Assembly: GCA_031278655.1 (NCBI GenBank)
Contig: JAITJZ010000134.1
Location: forward strand, 1 to 32,041
Length of the DNA: 32,041 nt
Direction of reading: 5' to 3'
Source of the DNA: Bifidobacteriaceae bacterium
GTDB taxonomy: Bacteria > Actinomycetota > Actinomycetes > Actinomycetales > WQXJ01
The translations under genes and the position numbers were made by a program. Below are positions 6,339 through 14,280 of this stretch, piece after piece. Under the pieces are notes generated by a model. That model did not search any database. It saw only the letters and a program-made list of their open reading frames with translations, and had not been told where the DNA came from. Numbering within the stretch: position 1 is the stretch's first letter; each line of letters begins with the position of its first letter.

Positions 6339-8102
6339 TCACCTGTGTCCCTCTATGACGGATCGGATTTCGGCTATTTCAGCCTTCGGCTCGCGCTCGC
6401 CTGTGAGCAGGCCATTCTTCTCCTGTTCGGTGTCAGTCAATTGCGTGTAGCAATACCCGGCGAGACCGCTGTCCGCGTCGAGGCCAATCATCAATTGGCG
6501 CAAGCGGCCAGGCAGATCACCAGCTTCGATCACAGTGCCGTAGCCGTGCCAGGCATCAGGGTCGTTGTGCGAGTTGATGCCGCCGAATTCTGACAGCAGG
6601 ACCGCCGCCCCGGCTGGCGGCAGTTGGCCGAGGGTGAGGCGGTGTCCACCGGGGCGATCATTCATGAGCGTGTCTCGAACGGCCGGCCTCGACTGGTACC
6701 GCGCGGCTAGGACTTGACCGTCCTGGCAGTAGTCGTGAACCCCGATGAAGTCCCCGGCCACATGCTCCCATCCGTCGTTGCCCAGCGCGATCCGTTCCGG
6801 ATCGAGTGCTTTCAATAGGTGGTAGAAGGCGGCGACGGCGTGGCGCTGCGCCGGGCTGAAGGGCAGATTCGGAACGCCCCAGCTTTCGTTGAACGCGACC
6901 CAACCGATGAGGCTGGGGTGTCCTGAGTCTCGGGCCACCAGCGCCACCGTCTCCCTTGCCAAAGCCTCGAGGGAACGTGACGAGAACCTGTAGGCGGCCG
7001 GGATGTCCGCCAGGACGACCAGTCCCAATTTGTCGCAGAGGCTCAAGAGGCGTTGATCGGCGCTCGCCTGATGCATCCGCAGGCCGTTGAACCCGAGGGC
7101 TTTGATTGCCTTCACTTCGGTTTCAAGCGCGTCCCGGGATGGCGCTGACAGGTGGCTGTCCGGCCAATACGCCTGCTCGAGCACCATCCGAAGGAAATAT
7201 GGCCTGTCGTTGAGCAAGAAGTGGCGGTCGTCGCAAGCAATTGTGCGCAAGCCGATGTATGAATCCACGCTGTCAAGGCGATGGCCCGCCTGCGTCAGCT
7301 CGCACTGCAAGTCCAGCAGAGTGGGCGATTCGGGCGTCCACCACAACTCCTCGGGCTGCATCAGCAAGCTGGCGTGGTTCAGGGTGAGGCAGCCTGTGAC
7401 CAGCGGCCCGGCGCAACGCACCACAGTCCGCGCGAGCACTTGCGATTCGTGCCGAATCTCGATCTCAAGCGACGTGTCATCGCCAAGCGGACCCATCAGC
7501 CTGGCCTCGAAATCAACTTGTTCCAGCCCGGGCCGGGCGTTCGTCCTGATGCTGTCGATGCGGGTTTCAGGCACCCGCTCCAGCCAGACGGTGCGCCAAA
7601 TCCCGGAGGTCCGTCGGTACCAGATCACATGCGGCTCGTGGCGCCAGTCTTGTTTGCCTCTCGGCTGCTCCAAAGCTCGGCGATCGTCCACCGCTCGCAA
7701 GACGAGATCATTGGTTCCGTTGGTCAGGGCGTCTGTGATATCGAAGGTGAAGCAGGTCTGGCCGCCTCTGTGGTCCCCTATGTGGATGCCGTTCACCCAC
7801 ACTGTGGACTCGTAGTCGACCCCCTCGAAATGGACCAGCACACGTTCGCGCGGCCCCGGTTGTGGTTGGTCCACGAATTCGCGGCGGTACCACATGGGAG
7901 AGTCCGGGTCCTCGCCGATGCCGGACAGCGTCGACTCAGGCGGGAAAGGCACGGTTATCTGGCGCGTGAAGCGCGCTGGGTCGGCGAACCAACGCTCTCG
8001 CATTCCGGCGTTGCTTCGATCCAGCGTGTAACCCCACTGGCCGTTGAGGCTGCGCCAGGCGGGCCGCGTTAGCTGAGGGCGCGGGTGATCGTCTGTCATC
8101 AT
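6339..8102 (-). CDS. Glycoside hydrolase family 2 enzyme
   Basis: About 587 residues from the ATG at 8102; a second ATG follows directly at 8099. The three-domain GH2 plan is visible. It starts with a jelly-roll sugar-binding domain (RPAWRSLNGQWGY, then MWYRREF, VDYESTVWVNG and TSGIWRTVWLE), continues with an immunoglobulin-like domain, and ends with a TIM barrel containing the acid/base Glu in GWVAFNESWG (about residue 406) and the nucleophile Glu in LLSEFGG (about 505). GH2 includes beta-galactosidases, beta-glucuronidases, beta-mannosidases and some arabinosidases; the sequence alone does not settle the substrate. No signal peptide, so it acts in the cytoplasm on material brought in by the neighbouring ABC transporter, together with the GH51 enzyme. 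Confidence 0.88.
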   Translation of the reverse strand: MMTDDHPRPQLTRPAWRSLNGQWGYTLDRSNAGMRERWFADPARFTRQITVPFPPESTLSGIGEDPDSPMWYRREFVDQPQPGPRERVLVHFEGVDYESTVWVNGIHIGDHRGGQTCFTFDITDALTNGTNDLVLRAVDDRRALEQPRGKQDWRHEPHVIWYRRTSGIWRTVWLERVPETRIDSIRTNARPGLEQVDFEARLMGPLGDDTSLEIEIRHESQVLARTVVRCAGPLVTGCLTLNHASLLMQPEELWWTPESPTLLDLQCELTQAGHRLDSVDSYIGLRTIACDDRHFLLNDRPYFLRMVLEQAYWPDSHLSAPSRDALETEVKAIKALGFNGLRMHQASADQRLLSLCDKLGLVVLADIPAAYRFSSRSLEALARETVALVARDSGHPSLIGWVAFNESWGVPNLPFSPAQRHAVAAFYHLLKALDPERIALGNDGWEHVAGDFIGVHDYCQDGQVLAARYQSRPAVRDTLMNDRPGGHRLTLGQLPPAGAAVLLSEFGGINSHNDPDAWHGYGTVIEAGDLPGRLRQLMIGLDADSGLAGYCYTQLTDTEQEKNGLLTGEREPKAEIAEIRSVIEGHR

Positions 8103-8140
8103 CGCCAAGCCTCTGGCATCGCCGGTGTCTTGGAACTCAT
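8099..8140 (-). CDS. 13-codon upstream ORF coupled to the GH2 gene
   Basis: On the minus strand a strong ribosome-binding site AGGAGGG (complement of 8144-8150) precedes ATG at 8140. The ORF encodes MSSKTPAMPEAWR and its TGA (8101-8099) overlaps the first ATG of the GH2 gene. A weaker AGAGG lies inside the small ORF at proper distance for the GH2 start. The layout suggests that ribosomes load at the strong site and are handed over to GH2. Alternatively the strong site may be incidental. No known leader peptide is recognised. Confidence 0.4.
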   Translation of the reverse strand: MSSKTPAMPEAWR

Positions 8141-8259
8141 TGTCCCTCCTTGTAGCGTCCTCATGGGCTCCATGGGCTCCCGTCGAGTCGCCGGGCAGAA
8201 CCCCGGTGTGCGGGAATCGGTTCTCGCGTCAAATCTTCAGCTCCCAAGTCGAGTGGTGG

Positions 8260-9129
8260 TCAGTTGGCTAGTCCGGTCATCGAGATGCCGTGCACGATGC
8301 GCCGCTGGAAGAACAGATATGCGATCAGGACCGGCAGCGAAACTAGCGTGACGCCGGCCATTATCGCGCCGTATTGAGCTTGGTAACGGCTGATCATTGA
8401 CTGAAGCGCTTGCGTCAGCACCCAGCTGTCTTGTCTTGCCAAATAGATCGAGTTGACGAAGTAGCTGTTCCAAAGGGAGACGAATGTTAGGAGCCCAAGC
8501 GCAAGGTGGGCTGGGCCGGACAGTGGCGTCATAACCGTGAAGAAGGTGCGCCACGGACCGGCCCCGTCAATCGCCGCGGCGTCCTCGAGTTCGGCTGGCA
8601 ACGTCAAGAAGTATTGCCGGAAGAAGAATGTTGCGAATGGCGTGCCGAAAAGCATCGGGACGATTATCGGCAGCGGGCTGTTCAGCCATCCGAGTTCGCG
8701 GAAGATCACATACTGCGGGATTAGTGTGGCATGAACGGGAACCATCAAAGTGATGAGCATTGTGATCAGCAGGAGCCCGCGGCCGGGAAATCTGAAGCGT
8801 GCGAGGGCGTAACCCGCCAGAGAACTGGAGAACAATGTCCCGGCCGTGCCCAAGATTGCTATCACCAAGGTGTTGGCGAAATAGCGCCACAGGTCCGGCA
8901 AAGCTTCGAATAATCTGGCGTAGTGTTCCAGGGTCACCGGGTGCGGGATGAGTTGGCTTGCTGAGAACATATTCTCGTTGGTGCGCAACGACATTGACAC
9001 GGCCCACAGGGCTGGGAAAATGTATGCGAAAGTCAGGACTATCATCAGCGAATGGTATGAGACAGTCGCCAGCCGTTCGCGTTTGTTGGCCAAGCGCCAA
9101 GCCCTCGGGGGGCGCCCTCCCGCGCTCAA
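8260..9129 (-). CDS. ABC sugar transporter permease, second subunit (MalG/AraQ type)
   Basis: 289 residues with six predicted membrane segments (first at SYHSLMIVLTFAYIFPALWAVSM). The EAA loop that contacts the ATPase reads EDAAAIDGAGPWRTFFTVMTPLS. The frame stays open upstream to about 9504, but that part is antisense-like overlap with the other permease. The best start is TTG at 9129, which overlaps the TGA of the preceding gene as TTGA and follows a GAGGGGG ribosome-binding site at good spacing. The product pairs with the preceding permease to form the membrane channel of a CUT1-type oligosaccharide importer. No ATPase gene is present in the cassette, so a shared MsiK-like ATPase encoded elsewhere is likely. 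Confidence 0.92.
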   Translation of the reverse strand: MSAGGRPPRAWRLANKRERLATVSYHSLMIVLTFAYIFPALWAVSMSLRTNENMFSASQLIPHPVTLEHYARLFEALPDLWRYFANTLVIAILGTAGTLFSSSLAGYALARFRFPGRGLLLITMLITLMVPVHATLIPQYVIFRELGWLNSPLPIIVPMLFGTPFATFFFRQYFLTLPAELEDAAAIDGAGPWRTFFTVMTPLSGPAHLALGLLTFVSLWNSYFVNSIYLARQDSWVLTQALQSMISRYQAQYGAIMAGVTLVSLPVLIAYLFFQRRIVHGISMTGLAN

Positions 9130-10133
9130 CGCCGCCCCCTCGTCCGGCGCCGCCCGCGCGACAGGGAGACGCCCTCGTAGTGCACCCACCGACTGCCGGC
9201 GATGAATTGGACAACCGTGACCAGAAATATCAGTATTGCCAGGAGCCAAGCGATGGCCGCGGCGTATCCGAGCCCTGAGACCCGCTCGTTGTAATTGAAC
9301 ATTTGGTTGTACATGTAAAGCACGATGGTCCGGGTCGAGTTTGATGGACCACCGGCGGACGCCGGCCCGGCGCTTCCGACGCTGGCCCCGGTCATGGCCA
9401 CCACAGGATCGAATAGTTGGAACGCTCCAATTAGGGACGTGACGGCTAAGAAGAAGATGGTGGGCGATATCATCGGCACTGTCACATGGCGAAATCGCTG
9501 CCATCGATTCGCGCCGTCAATGGTAGAAGCCTCGAGAAGCGAGACCGGCACACCCTGCAGAGCGGCGATGTATAGCGTCATGCCGTAACCGATGGTCTGC
9601 CAAGTCACCACCATGGCGATCGAAGGCATCGCTGTCGCTGGGTCGAGCAACCAATCGGGACTTTGCCCAGTGATGAGTTCGACGATGTTTGTGACAGGTC
9701 CCGATTGGCTGTTGAACATCCATCTCCACACCACGCCCACCGCGATTTGTGACAGCACATACGGCAGAAACATCGCAGCGCGGTAGAGACCGACCATGCG
9801 GCGCGGAGTGAAGGTCAGGAGCGCCGCCACCAGCGAGAACACCAGGAAGGTGGATGTTCCGACCAAGATGAATCGCACCGTGTTCCAAAGGACGGTGGGG
9901 ACGCGGTCATCCGTGAACAGCGCCTCCCAGTTGTCCATGCCCACGAACGTTGGTGACGGCGCCACCAGGTCCCAATGTGTGAAGGAGTAAACGAGCGAAG
10001 CCACCAGCGGCACCGCCGTGAACGCCACTAAGCCGAACACCTGCGGAGCGACGAACAGGAGCGCTGTCAGAGCCCTGCGCCTGGACAAGCTTCGACCGGA
10101 CTTGTGTCGTGAGCGGCGGCCGCTGGACGGCAT
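9126..10133 (-). CDS. ABC sugar transporter permease, first subunit (MalF/AraP type)
   Basis: 335 residues; a basic cytoplasmic start (SGRRSRHKSGRSLSRRR) is followed by six predicted membrane segments beginning with ALLFVAPQVFGLVAFTAVPL. The EAA loop is EASTIDGANRWQRFRHVTVPMI. A Gly/Ser/Ala-rich insertion (SVGSAGPASAGGPSNS) lies in a late periplasmic loop. The gene starts with ATG 43 bases after the binding-protein stop and overlaps the next permease gene by four bases. It forms the heterodimeric channel with that protein. Family assignment is secure; the transported sugar is inferred from the neighbouring GH51 and GH2 genes. Confidence 0.93.
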   Translation of the reverse strand: MPSSGRRSRHKSGRSLSRRRALTALLFVAPQVFGLVAFTAVPLVASLVYSFTHWDLVAPSPTFVGMDNWEALFTDDRVPTVLWNTVRFILVGTSTFLVFSLVAALLTFTPRRMVGLYRAAMFLPYVLSQIAVGVVWRWMFNSQSGPVTNIVELITGQSPDWLLDPATAMPSIAMVVTWQTIGYGMTLYIAALQGVPVSLLEASTIDGANRWQRFRHVTVPMISPTIFFLAVTSLIGAFQLFDPVVAMTGASVGSAGPASAGGPSNSTRTIVLYMYNQMFNYNERVSGLGYAAAIAWLLAILIFLVTVVQFIAGSRWVHYEGVSLSRGRRRTRGRR

Positions 10134-10178
10134 CGTTCAAGAATCCTCACACTGCGTTGGGTTCGAGCGTTACCAGTT

Positions 10179-11549
10179 TCACTCCGACCCTGTGATCAGC
10201 GCGTCGAGTTTCGACGCGCAGATCCCGCCGAGCGCTTCCTTGGCGGACTTCCGGCCGGTGATGATGTCCTCGATCGCTGGGGCAACGCCATCTTGACTCG
10301 TGACGATGGCCGACACACCAGACGGATCGGTATTGGTCACAGTCAAGGGCCACTCCACGGGCTCGATCTGCGCCTGGACCAGGCCTTCGGGCTCGTTGGG
10401 CGCCAGCGCGAAGTCTTCGCCTTCGGCGAGATCCTTGTAGGCCGGTATGAGCGCCATCTGCTTGCCGGCGCCTTCTGTGGCCATGTAGTGGACAAACTCC
10501 CAGGCGGCGTCTTTGACTTCAGATGACTTTGCCACCGACCAGACGTGCGCTTGATACAGGGTCGCATTTCCGGCCGGGCCCTTGGGCAGAGCCGCGATTC
10601 CGTAGTTCATGTCGGGGCTTTGCGCCTGGACAGCGGCGACCTGTTCGTGTGAGCCCTGTTGCATGGCGACCTGGCCTCTGATCCACCGTGCGTCGCCAGA
10701 CTCCTCCTGTTGAAGTTGGGGAGTGATGGCCGTGTGGTCGGTCCACATCAGGTCCTCGATCCACTGGAAGCCGGCGATTGTCTCATCCGAGTCGGCCGAG
10801 CACACGTCGCGGTTCTCGCCGGTCAGGATGGCTCCGCCGAAGGCGGCGAGAACGGGCGTGTAACCCTGTGGGATTGGCGAGGCAGCGTAGTTGAAGTAGC
10901 CCCACTGCTGAACGTCCTCGGCGTCAAAGCTGGCCTCGGCCGCGTTCTTTCCGGCCCCGTCGAGAGTCAGCTTCTTGGCCCATTCACGCAGGTCGTCGTA
11001 GGTGTAGGAGCCGTCAGCCGGCGGGTAGGCGAGGCCGGCGGCGTCGAACAGGTCCTTGTTATAGAACAGCGACTGAATGTTGTAGCCCATCGGCAGCCCG
11101 TAGATCCCGCCGTCCGAGGCGGTGAGGTCCGATATGACCTTGGGGGTGAAGTCCGCCACGGATGTGTTCGAGTCGGCGAGGTACTCGGTCAGGTCCTCGA
11201 CAACCCCGTCACGCACGGCGTCGAAATAGCTCCATGTGCCGAGGATGAAAGCGTCTGGAAGATTCCCGCCGGCGACTAGCGTCTTGCAGGCGGCGTAGTC
11301 CACTCCGCAGTCTCCGCTTTCCCATTCGATCTTGATATTCGGGTGAGCAGTTGTGAAGCCTTCAGCCGCCTCCTTGACGGATGAGATGTCTTGGTCGTTG
11401 CCCCAGAGCATGACGCGAATGGTGGAGGGCGCGTCGCCGCTCTTCCCGTCGTCTCCGGGGCTGTTGTCATCCCCAGAGCATCCCGTGATGCCTATGGTCA
11501 AAGCACAGACTACGAGTCCTGTCAGCGTGGCTTTACTGAGTGGTCTCAT
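10179..11549 (-). CDS. Extracellular sugar-binding lipoprotein of an ABC importer
   Basis: 456 residues from the ATG at 11549, chosen because AAAGGAG lies seven bases upstream and a lipoprotein signal follows at once (basic MRPLSK, hydrophobic core, lipobox GITGC with Cys24). The frame is open further upstream, but that part crosses the operator and promoter. The body is a family 1 solute-binding protein: RVMLWGNDQD, an acidic linker region, NLPDAFILGTW, GIYGLPMGYNIQSLFYNKDLFDAAGL, and a run of Gly/Ala-rich hinge sequences. It would capture an oligosaccharide outside the cell and deliver it to the two permeases. It is the first transport gene after lacI, with its own promoter and operators. 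Confidence 0.93.
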   Translation of the reverse strand: MRPLSKATLTGLVVCALTIGITGCSGDDNSPGDDGKSGDAPSTIRVMLWGNDQDISSVKEAAEGFTTAHPNIKIEWESGDCGVDYAACKTLVAGGNLPDAFILGTWSYFDAVRDGVVEDLTEYLADSNTSVADFTPKVISDLTASDGGIYGLPMGYNIQSLFYNKDLFDAAGLAYPPADGSYTYDDLREWAKKLTLDGAGKNAAEASFDAEDVQQWGYFNYAASPIPQGYTPVLAAFGGAILTGENRDVCSADSDETIAGFQWIEDLMWTDHTAITPQLQQEESGDARWIRGQVAMQQGSHEQVAAVQAQSPDMNYGIAALPKGPAGNATLYQAHVWSVAKSSEVKDAAWEFVHYMATEGAGKQMALIPAYKDLAEGEDFALAPNEPEGLVQAQIEPVEWPLTVTNTDPSGVSAIVTSQDGVAPAIEDIITGRKSAKEALGGICASKLDALITGSE

Positions 11550-11598
11550 GCGGATCTCCTTTGATATGCGATGAGGGTGGTTAGGTTCGTTCGTAGAC

Positions 11599-11627
11599 AG
11601 TATGCCACGTAGCATGCTAGGTAGCAA
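11599..11627 (-). promoter_or_regulatory. Promoter with two adjacent LacI-type operators before the binding-protein gene
   Basis: On the minus strand TTGCTA (-35, complement of 11622-11627) and CATACT (-10, complement of 11599-11604) are 17 bases apart. Two 12-bp imperfect palindromes fill the space: TGCTACCTAGCA (11615-11626) and TGCTACGTGGCA (11603-11614). Both fit TGCTACGTAGCA with one mismatch. A repressor bound there would block RNA polymerase. The same word occurs in the lacI promoter, which supports it as the LacI protein's site. Confidence 0.65.
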
Positions 11628-11654
11628 GCGCCTGCGGCACGGGCCGCGAAGGCG

Positions 11655-12722
11655 TTAGGCCGACTGTTGGATACGGCGCGTGGATTCCCGCGCGACCAGG
11701 GAGAAGGGGACCGTCAGGTCTTCTGGTGCTGGCTCATGCGAGCCGAGCCTATGAGCCTCGACCCGTGTCAGCAGGCGCTCTATGCACATCTCGGCCAGAG
11801 CGGCCTTGTCGGGCGCCACGGTCGACAGCGTTGGCACCGAATACTGGCCTTCTTCCAACCCATCGAAACCCATGACGACTAAGTCGTCCGGCACGCTGAT
11901 CCCTAGCTCATGGGCACTGCGAAGCGCGCCCAAAGCCAACAAATCGGTGGCGCAGAAGACGGCATCAGGCGGGCGCTCCAGCGCCAACAGACGCGACATC
12001 GCCTCCTCGCCGTCCTTGCGGTGGTAGGCGTTGGTGGCGGCGACAAGTTGGGGATCGAGGCTGAGGCCCGCCTCGCGCAAGGCTGCGGCGAAACCCGCGG
12101 TCCGCATCTGGGCCATCGGAAGATCCCCATCGGTATGAGCGCCGATGAAGCCCACCCGCCTGGCCCCGACAGCGATGAGATGCTGGGTGGCGGCCTTGGA
12201 AGCGGCCGAATCGTCAATTCCGATGTGATCAAGCACGCCGGTGCGCCGCGTCTCGCCGATCAGCACGAGTGGGGCGCGCGTCTGCCGACTCGGCCAGACT
12301 GCGGGCGCCGATCCAACCGCGCTGAGGACAGTTCCCTCAGCGAAAGATCCCACAGGTCCGTTGAGCGCCTCATACTCGCGCTGGTCACTGCCTAGCGTCT
12401 GCTGAACCATGACGCTGAAGCCCCGTTCAGACGCCCGCTTTATCATCTCCCGGCCAAGTTCGGCGAAATATGGCACGTCCAGTTCGGGCACGATCAGCTG
12501 CAACACGCCTGATCGGCCAGAACGTAGCGACCGGGCAGCATGCGAAGGCACGTAGCCGAGCGTCTCGATGGCCTCTCGCACGCGGGAGGCGAGTTCGGCG
12601 CTGACCTGTCCCCTGCCGCTCACCACATTCGAAACAGTGCGCTGCGACACGCCAGCCAGCCGCGCGACCTCCAATTGAGTCGCCTGAGGCCGGGGCTTCG
12701 CGTCGTCGTCCACTGAGCACAT
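11655..12722 (-). CDS. LacI-family transcriptional repressor
   Basis: 355 residues. The N-terminus has the LacI helix-turn-helix (QLEVARLAGVSQRTVSNVVSG, 16-36) and hinge helix region (YVPSHAARSLRSGRSG, 57-72). The rest is a periplasmic-binding-protein-like effector domain (VLQLIVPELDVPYFAEL, GVLDHIGIDDSAASKAATQHLIAVGARRVGFIG, PDAVFCATDLLALGAL, LVVMGFDGLEEG). It probably senses an arabinose-containing sugar and represses the downstream importer and glycosidase genes. ATG at 12722 follows GGGAAGG. A candidate operator sits on its own -35 region, so autorepression is likely. The effector is not determined by the sequence. Confidence 0.93.
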   Translation of the reverse strand: MCSVDDDAKPRPQATQLEVARLAGVSQRTVSNVVSGRGQVSAELASRVREAIETLGYVPSHAARSLRSGRSGVLQLIVPELDVPYFAELGREMIKRASERGFSVMVQQTLGSDQREYEALNGPVGSFAEGTVLSAVGSAPAVWPSRQTRAPLVLIGETRRTGVLDHIGIDDSAASKAATQHLIAVGARRVGFIGAHTDGDLPMAQMRTAGFAAALREAGLSLDPQLVAATNAYHRKDGEEAMSRLLALERPPDAVFCATDLLALGALRSAHELGISVPDDLVVMGFDGLEEGQYSVPTLSTVAPDKAALAEMCIERLLTRVEAHRLGSHEPAPEDLTVPFSLVARESTRRIQQSA

Positions 12723-12791
12723 CGCCTTCCCATTATGCGGGTGGGTGTCGGCTCACAGGCTGTGTCATGTCGCGCTCGGCCGGCCGGATTC

Positions 12792-12820
12792 ATTATCGCC
12801 CACCGCCCGCTACGTAGCAA
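12792..12820 (-). promoter_or_regulatory. lacI promoter with overlapping operator
   Basis: On the minus strand TTGCTA (complement of 12815-12820) and GATAAT (complement of 12792-12797) are separated by exactly 17 bases. The -35 box is part of the palindromic core GCTACGTAGC (12809-12818), matching the two operators before the binding-protein gene. It lies 70-98 bases upstream of the lacI ATG and right after the end of hadB. Confidence 0.65.
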
Positions 12821-12833
12821 CCGGGGGGGCGGT

Positions 12834-13265
12834 TCAGCGGCGGCCGCTTGGGATGCGGGACGGGTCGAGCACGGCTTGGGCTTTGCCGAGCAGCTTCTGA
12901 CCAGCGCTGGTGACCGTCAGATTCACGGTCATTCTGCCGGGCTCGGGCGCCGCCGCGCGGGCGGCGACCGTCAACTCGACGGCGGCGCCATCCGGCACCG
13001 CCAGGGGCCGGGCGAAGCGCACATCATAAGCCAGCACCGCGCCCGGATCGCCGCCAGCCCAATCGATCAGGGGTTGGATCACCAAGCCCATGGTCAACAT
13101 GCCGTGCGCGATCACACCGGGCAGGTCGACCGCCCGGGCAGCGTCATCGGAGTAATGGATGGGGTTGAAATCGCCCGAGGCGCCCGCGTAGCGCACCAGG
13201 TCGCCCCTGGTCACACGCAGTTCAAAAGGCCCAATGGCGGTGGCCGGCCCGGCCGGGGCGCTCAT
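12834..13265 (-). CDS. MaoC-family hydroxyacyl dehydratase, HadB-like
   Basis: 143 residues forming one hot-dog domain. The hydratase 2 motif is intact: GDFNPIHYSDDAARAVDLPGV with Asp32 and His37 as catalytic pair, followed by IAHGMLTMG. In mycobacteria the HadB subunit joins HadA to dehydrate 3-hydroxyacyl-ACP in fatty acid elongation. In bacteria without mycolic acids the same gene pair is conserved but its exact acyl substrate is less certain. The start codon overlaps the hadA stop as ATGA, so the pair is translationally coupled. In related genomes murB normally follows directly; here the LacI-regulated cassette follows. Confidence 0.88.
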   Translation of the reverse strand: MSAPAGPATAIGPFELRVTRGDLVRYAGASGDFNPIHYSDDAARAVDLPGVIAHGMLTMGLVIQPLIDWAGGDPGAVLAYDVRFARPLAVPDGAAVELTVAARAAAPEPGRMTVNLTVTSAGQKLLGKAQAVLDPSRIPSGRR

Positions 13266-13714
13266 CCGCCCGCTCCCAAACGCACGGCCAGCGTCGAGGT
13301 GACGGCCGAGACCGGCTGGCCGGCGGCATCGGACAAATCGGTCCGCGTGGTGACCATGGCCAAACCGGCGCGCTCGGCGACCGAGACGACCGTCAACTCG
13401 GCTGAAATCTGGTCCCCGGCGACGATCGGGCGGTGGTGGTGGAAGGACTGCTCGGCGTGGACCACGCGGGCGAAGTCGATCCCGGCGGTCGGGTCGGCGA
13501 CGTATTCGCGCTCCGCCGCCTGCGCGATGACGACGGCGAAGGTGGGGGCGGCGACCAGATCGGCGTAGCCCAAGGCGCGGGCGGCGGCCACGTCGAAGCA
13601 GGCTGGCGCCTTGGCGCCGACAGCGCTGGCGAACTCGCGCAGCTTTTGGCGGTTGACCAGATACGGCTCGGTCAGTCGGTAACGCCGCCCGGCCGAGTCC
13701 GGGTTGACCGGCAC
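13262..13714 (-). CDS. MaoC N-terminal-type dehydratase subunit, HadA-like
   Basis: About 150 residues from the GTG at 13714 (MPVNPDSAGRRYRLTEPYLV...). The frame is open further upstream to 13915, but that part overlaps the L33 gene in another frame and is not coding. HadA features are RQKLREFASAVG, ARALGYADLVAAPTFAVVIAQ and the FHHHRPIVAGDQISAELTVVSV strand region. HadA-like subunits lack the catalytic Asp-His pair and bind substrate while HadB catalyses. Length agrees with the family (about 150-160). It begins nine bases after the rpmG stop and overlaps hadB by four bases. Confidence 0.87.
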   Translation of the reverse strand: MPVNPDSAGRRYRLTEPYLVNRQKLREFASAVGAKAPACFDVAAARALGYADLVAAPTFAVVIAQAAEREYVADPTAGIDFARVVHAEQSFHHHRPIVAGDQISAELTVVSVAERAGLAMVTTRTDLSDAAGQPVSAVTSTLAVRLGAGG

Positions 13715-13722
13715 GGCCGAGG

Positions 13723-13893
13723 TCAGCGGGTCTCGCGGTGCTCGGTGTGCTTGCGGCAACGCGGGCAGAACTTCGCCAGCGTCATGCGGTCGGGGTCGTT
13801 GCGGCGGTTCTTCTTGGTGATGTAGTTCCGCTCCTTGCAGTCGGTGCAAGCGAGGGTGATCTTTGGCCGAACATCGGCTGTCTTCGAGGCCAT
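13723..13893 (-). CDS. rpmG: 50S ribosomal protein L33
   Basis: A short gene of 56 codons found by reading the minus strand from ATG at 13893 to TGA at 13723. The product begins [19 protein letters not shown] and contains [16 protein letters not shown], the L33 signature, then [17 protein letters not shown]. Two Cys-x-x-Cys pairs (CTDC and CPRC) are kept, so this is the zinc-binding C+ form. A GGAAGG ribosome-binding site lies about ten bases upstream. L33 is a small protein of the large ribosomal subunit near the E site. It heads the rpmG-hadA-hadB gene string. Confidence 0.96.
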   Translation of the reverse strand: MASKTADVRPKITLACTDCKERNYITKKNRRNDPDRMTLAKFCPRCRKHTEHRETR

Positions 13894-13918
13894 TGCGCTC
13901 AATACCTTCCGTCATCGT

Positions 13919-13932
13919 GTCCCGCGCGGGAC
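13919..13932. other. Perfect 14-bp palindrome upstream of rpmG
   Basis: GTCCCGCGCGGGAC is its own reverse complement and lies 26 bases before the rpmG start. It could be a protein-binding site in the rpmG 5' region. A possible -35 word TTGACG lies upstream on the minus strand, but no convincing -10 was found at the right distance. With no loop it is a poor terminator. Confidence 0.35.
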
Positions 13933-14147
13933 GTTTTCGAGTCTGATCCCGTCAACACGCGCTCGACCCGCAGTATTCCGCAGGGAGTCTACCAACCTTC
14001 CGGGGTTCAGCTGACGGCCGACCGCCGCCGGGGGCAGGAGGCCGCCGGGGCGGTAGGGGCGGGGCGGCCAAGGAGCCGGCTGGCCTTCCAGCATTTCCCC
14101 CAGTCCGATGCCGTGCGCGCGCCCCCAGCCCCATCGCCCGTTTCGCC

Positions 14148-14189
14148 GGGCGCGGCCAGGGACCCGCCGGGCGCGGCCAGGGACCCGCC
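14148..14189. repeat. 21-bp perfect tandem duplication in the MFS remnant
   Basis: The unit GGGCGCGGCCAGGGACCCGCC-like block (21 bp) occurs twice without gap, at 14148-14168 and 14169-14189, and keeps the frame. It encodes the seven-residue repeat GGSLAAP in the low-complexity tail. Confidence 0.85.
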
Positions 14190-14244
14190 GGGCGCCGCTG
14201 GGTCTGTGGCGCCGGGCGCGACCGGGCGGGCGGGGTGGGGCGGG

Positions 14245-14280
14245 GCTGGGTCGGTGACGACGGCATCGGGCACCGGCCGA
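14245..14280 (+). repeat. 36-bp imperfect direct repeat, copy A (inside MFS remnant)
   Basis: Begins GCTGGGTCGGTGACGACGGC and matches 14901-14936 at 33 of 36 positions in the same orientation. On the minus strand it encodes RPVPDAVVTDPA in the linker after the sixth membrane segment. Confidence 0.8.

Noticed and set aside
9130-9504. N-terminal extension of the second permease of the arabinoside cassette
   Set aside because: The extra 125 residues overlap the first permease in another frame, have no hydrophobic or known sequence, and a TTG start with a ribosome-binding site and TTGA overlap exists at 9129.
10090-10110. GACCGGACTT in the first permease, resembling part of the palindromic element
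   Set aside because: Only ten bases match, there is no inverted arm, and it lies in an ordinary coding N-terminus.
10150-10180. TGGGTTCGAGCG, reminiscent of a tRNA T-arm
   Set aside because: No acceptor, D- or anticodon arms could be built around it; it lies in the short gap between the binding-protein and permease genes.
13715-13915. N-terminal extension of HadA
   Set aside because: It overlaps rpmG in another frame; rpmG is certain, and HadA length fits a start at 13714.
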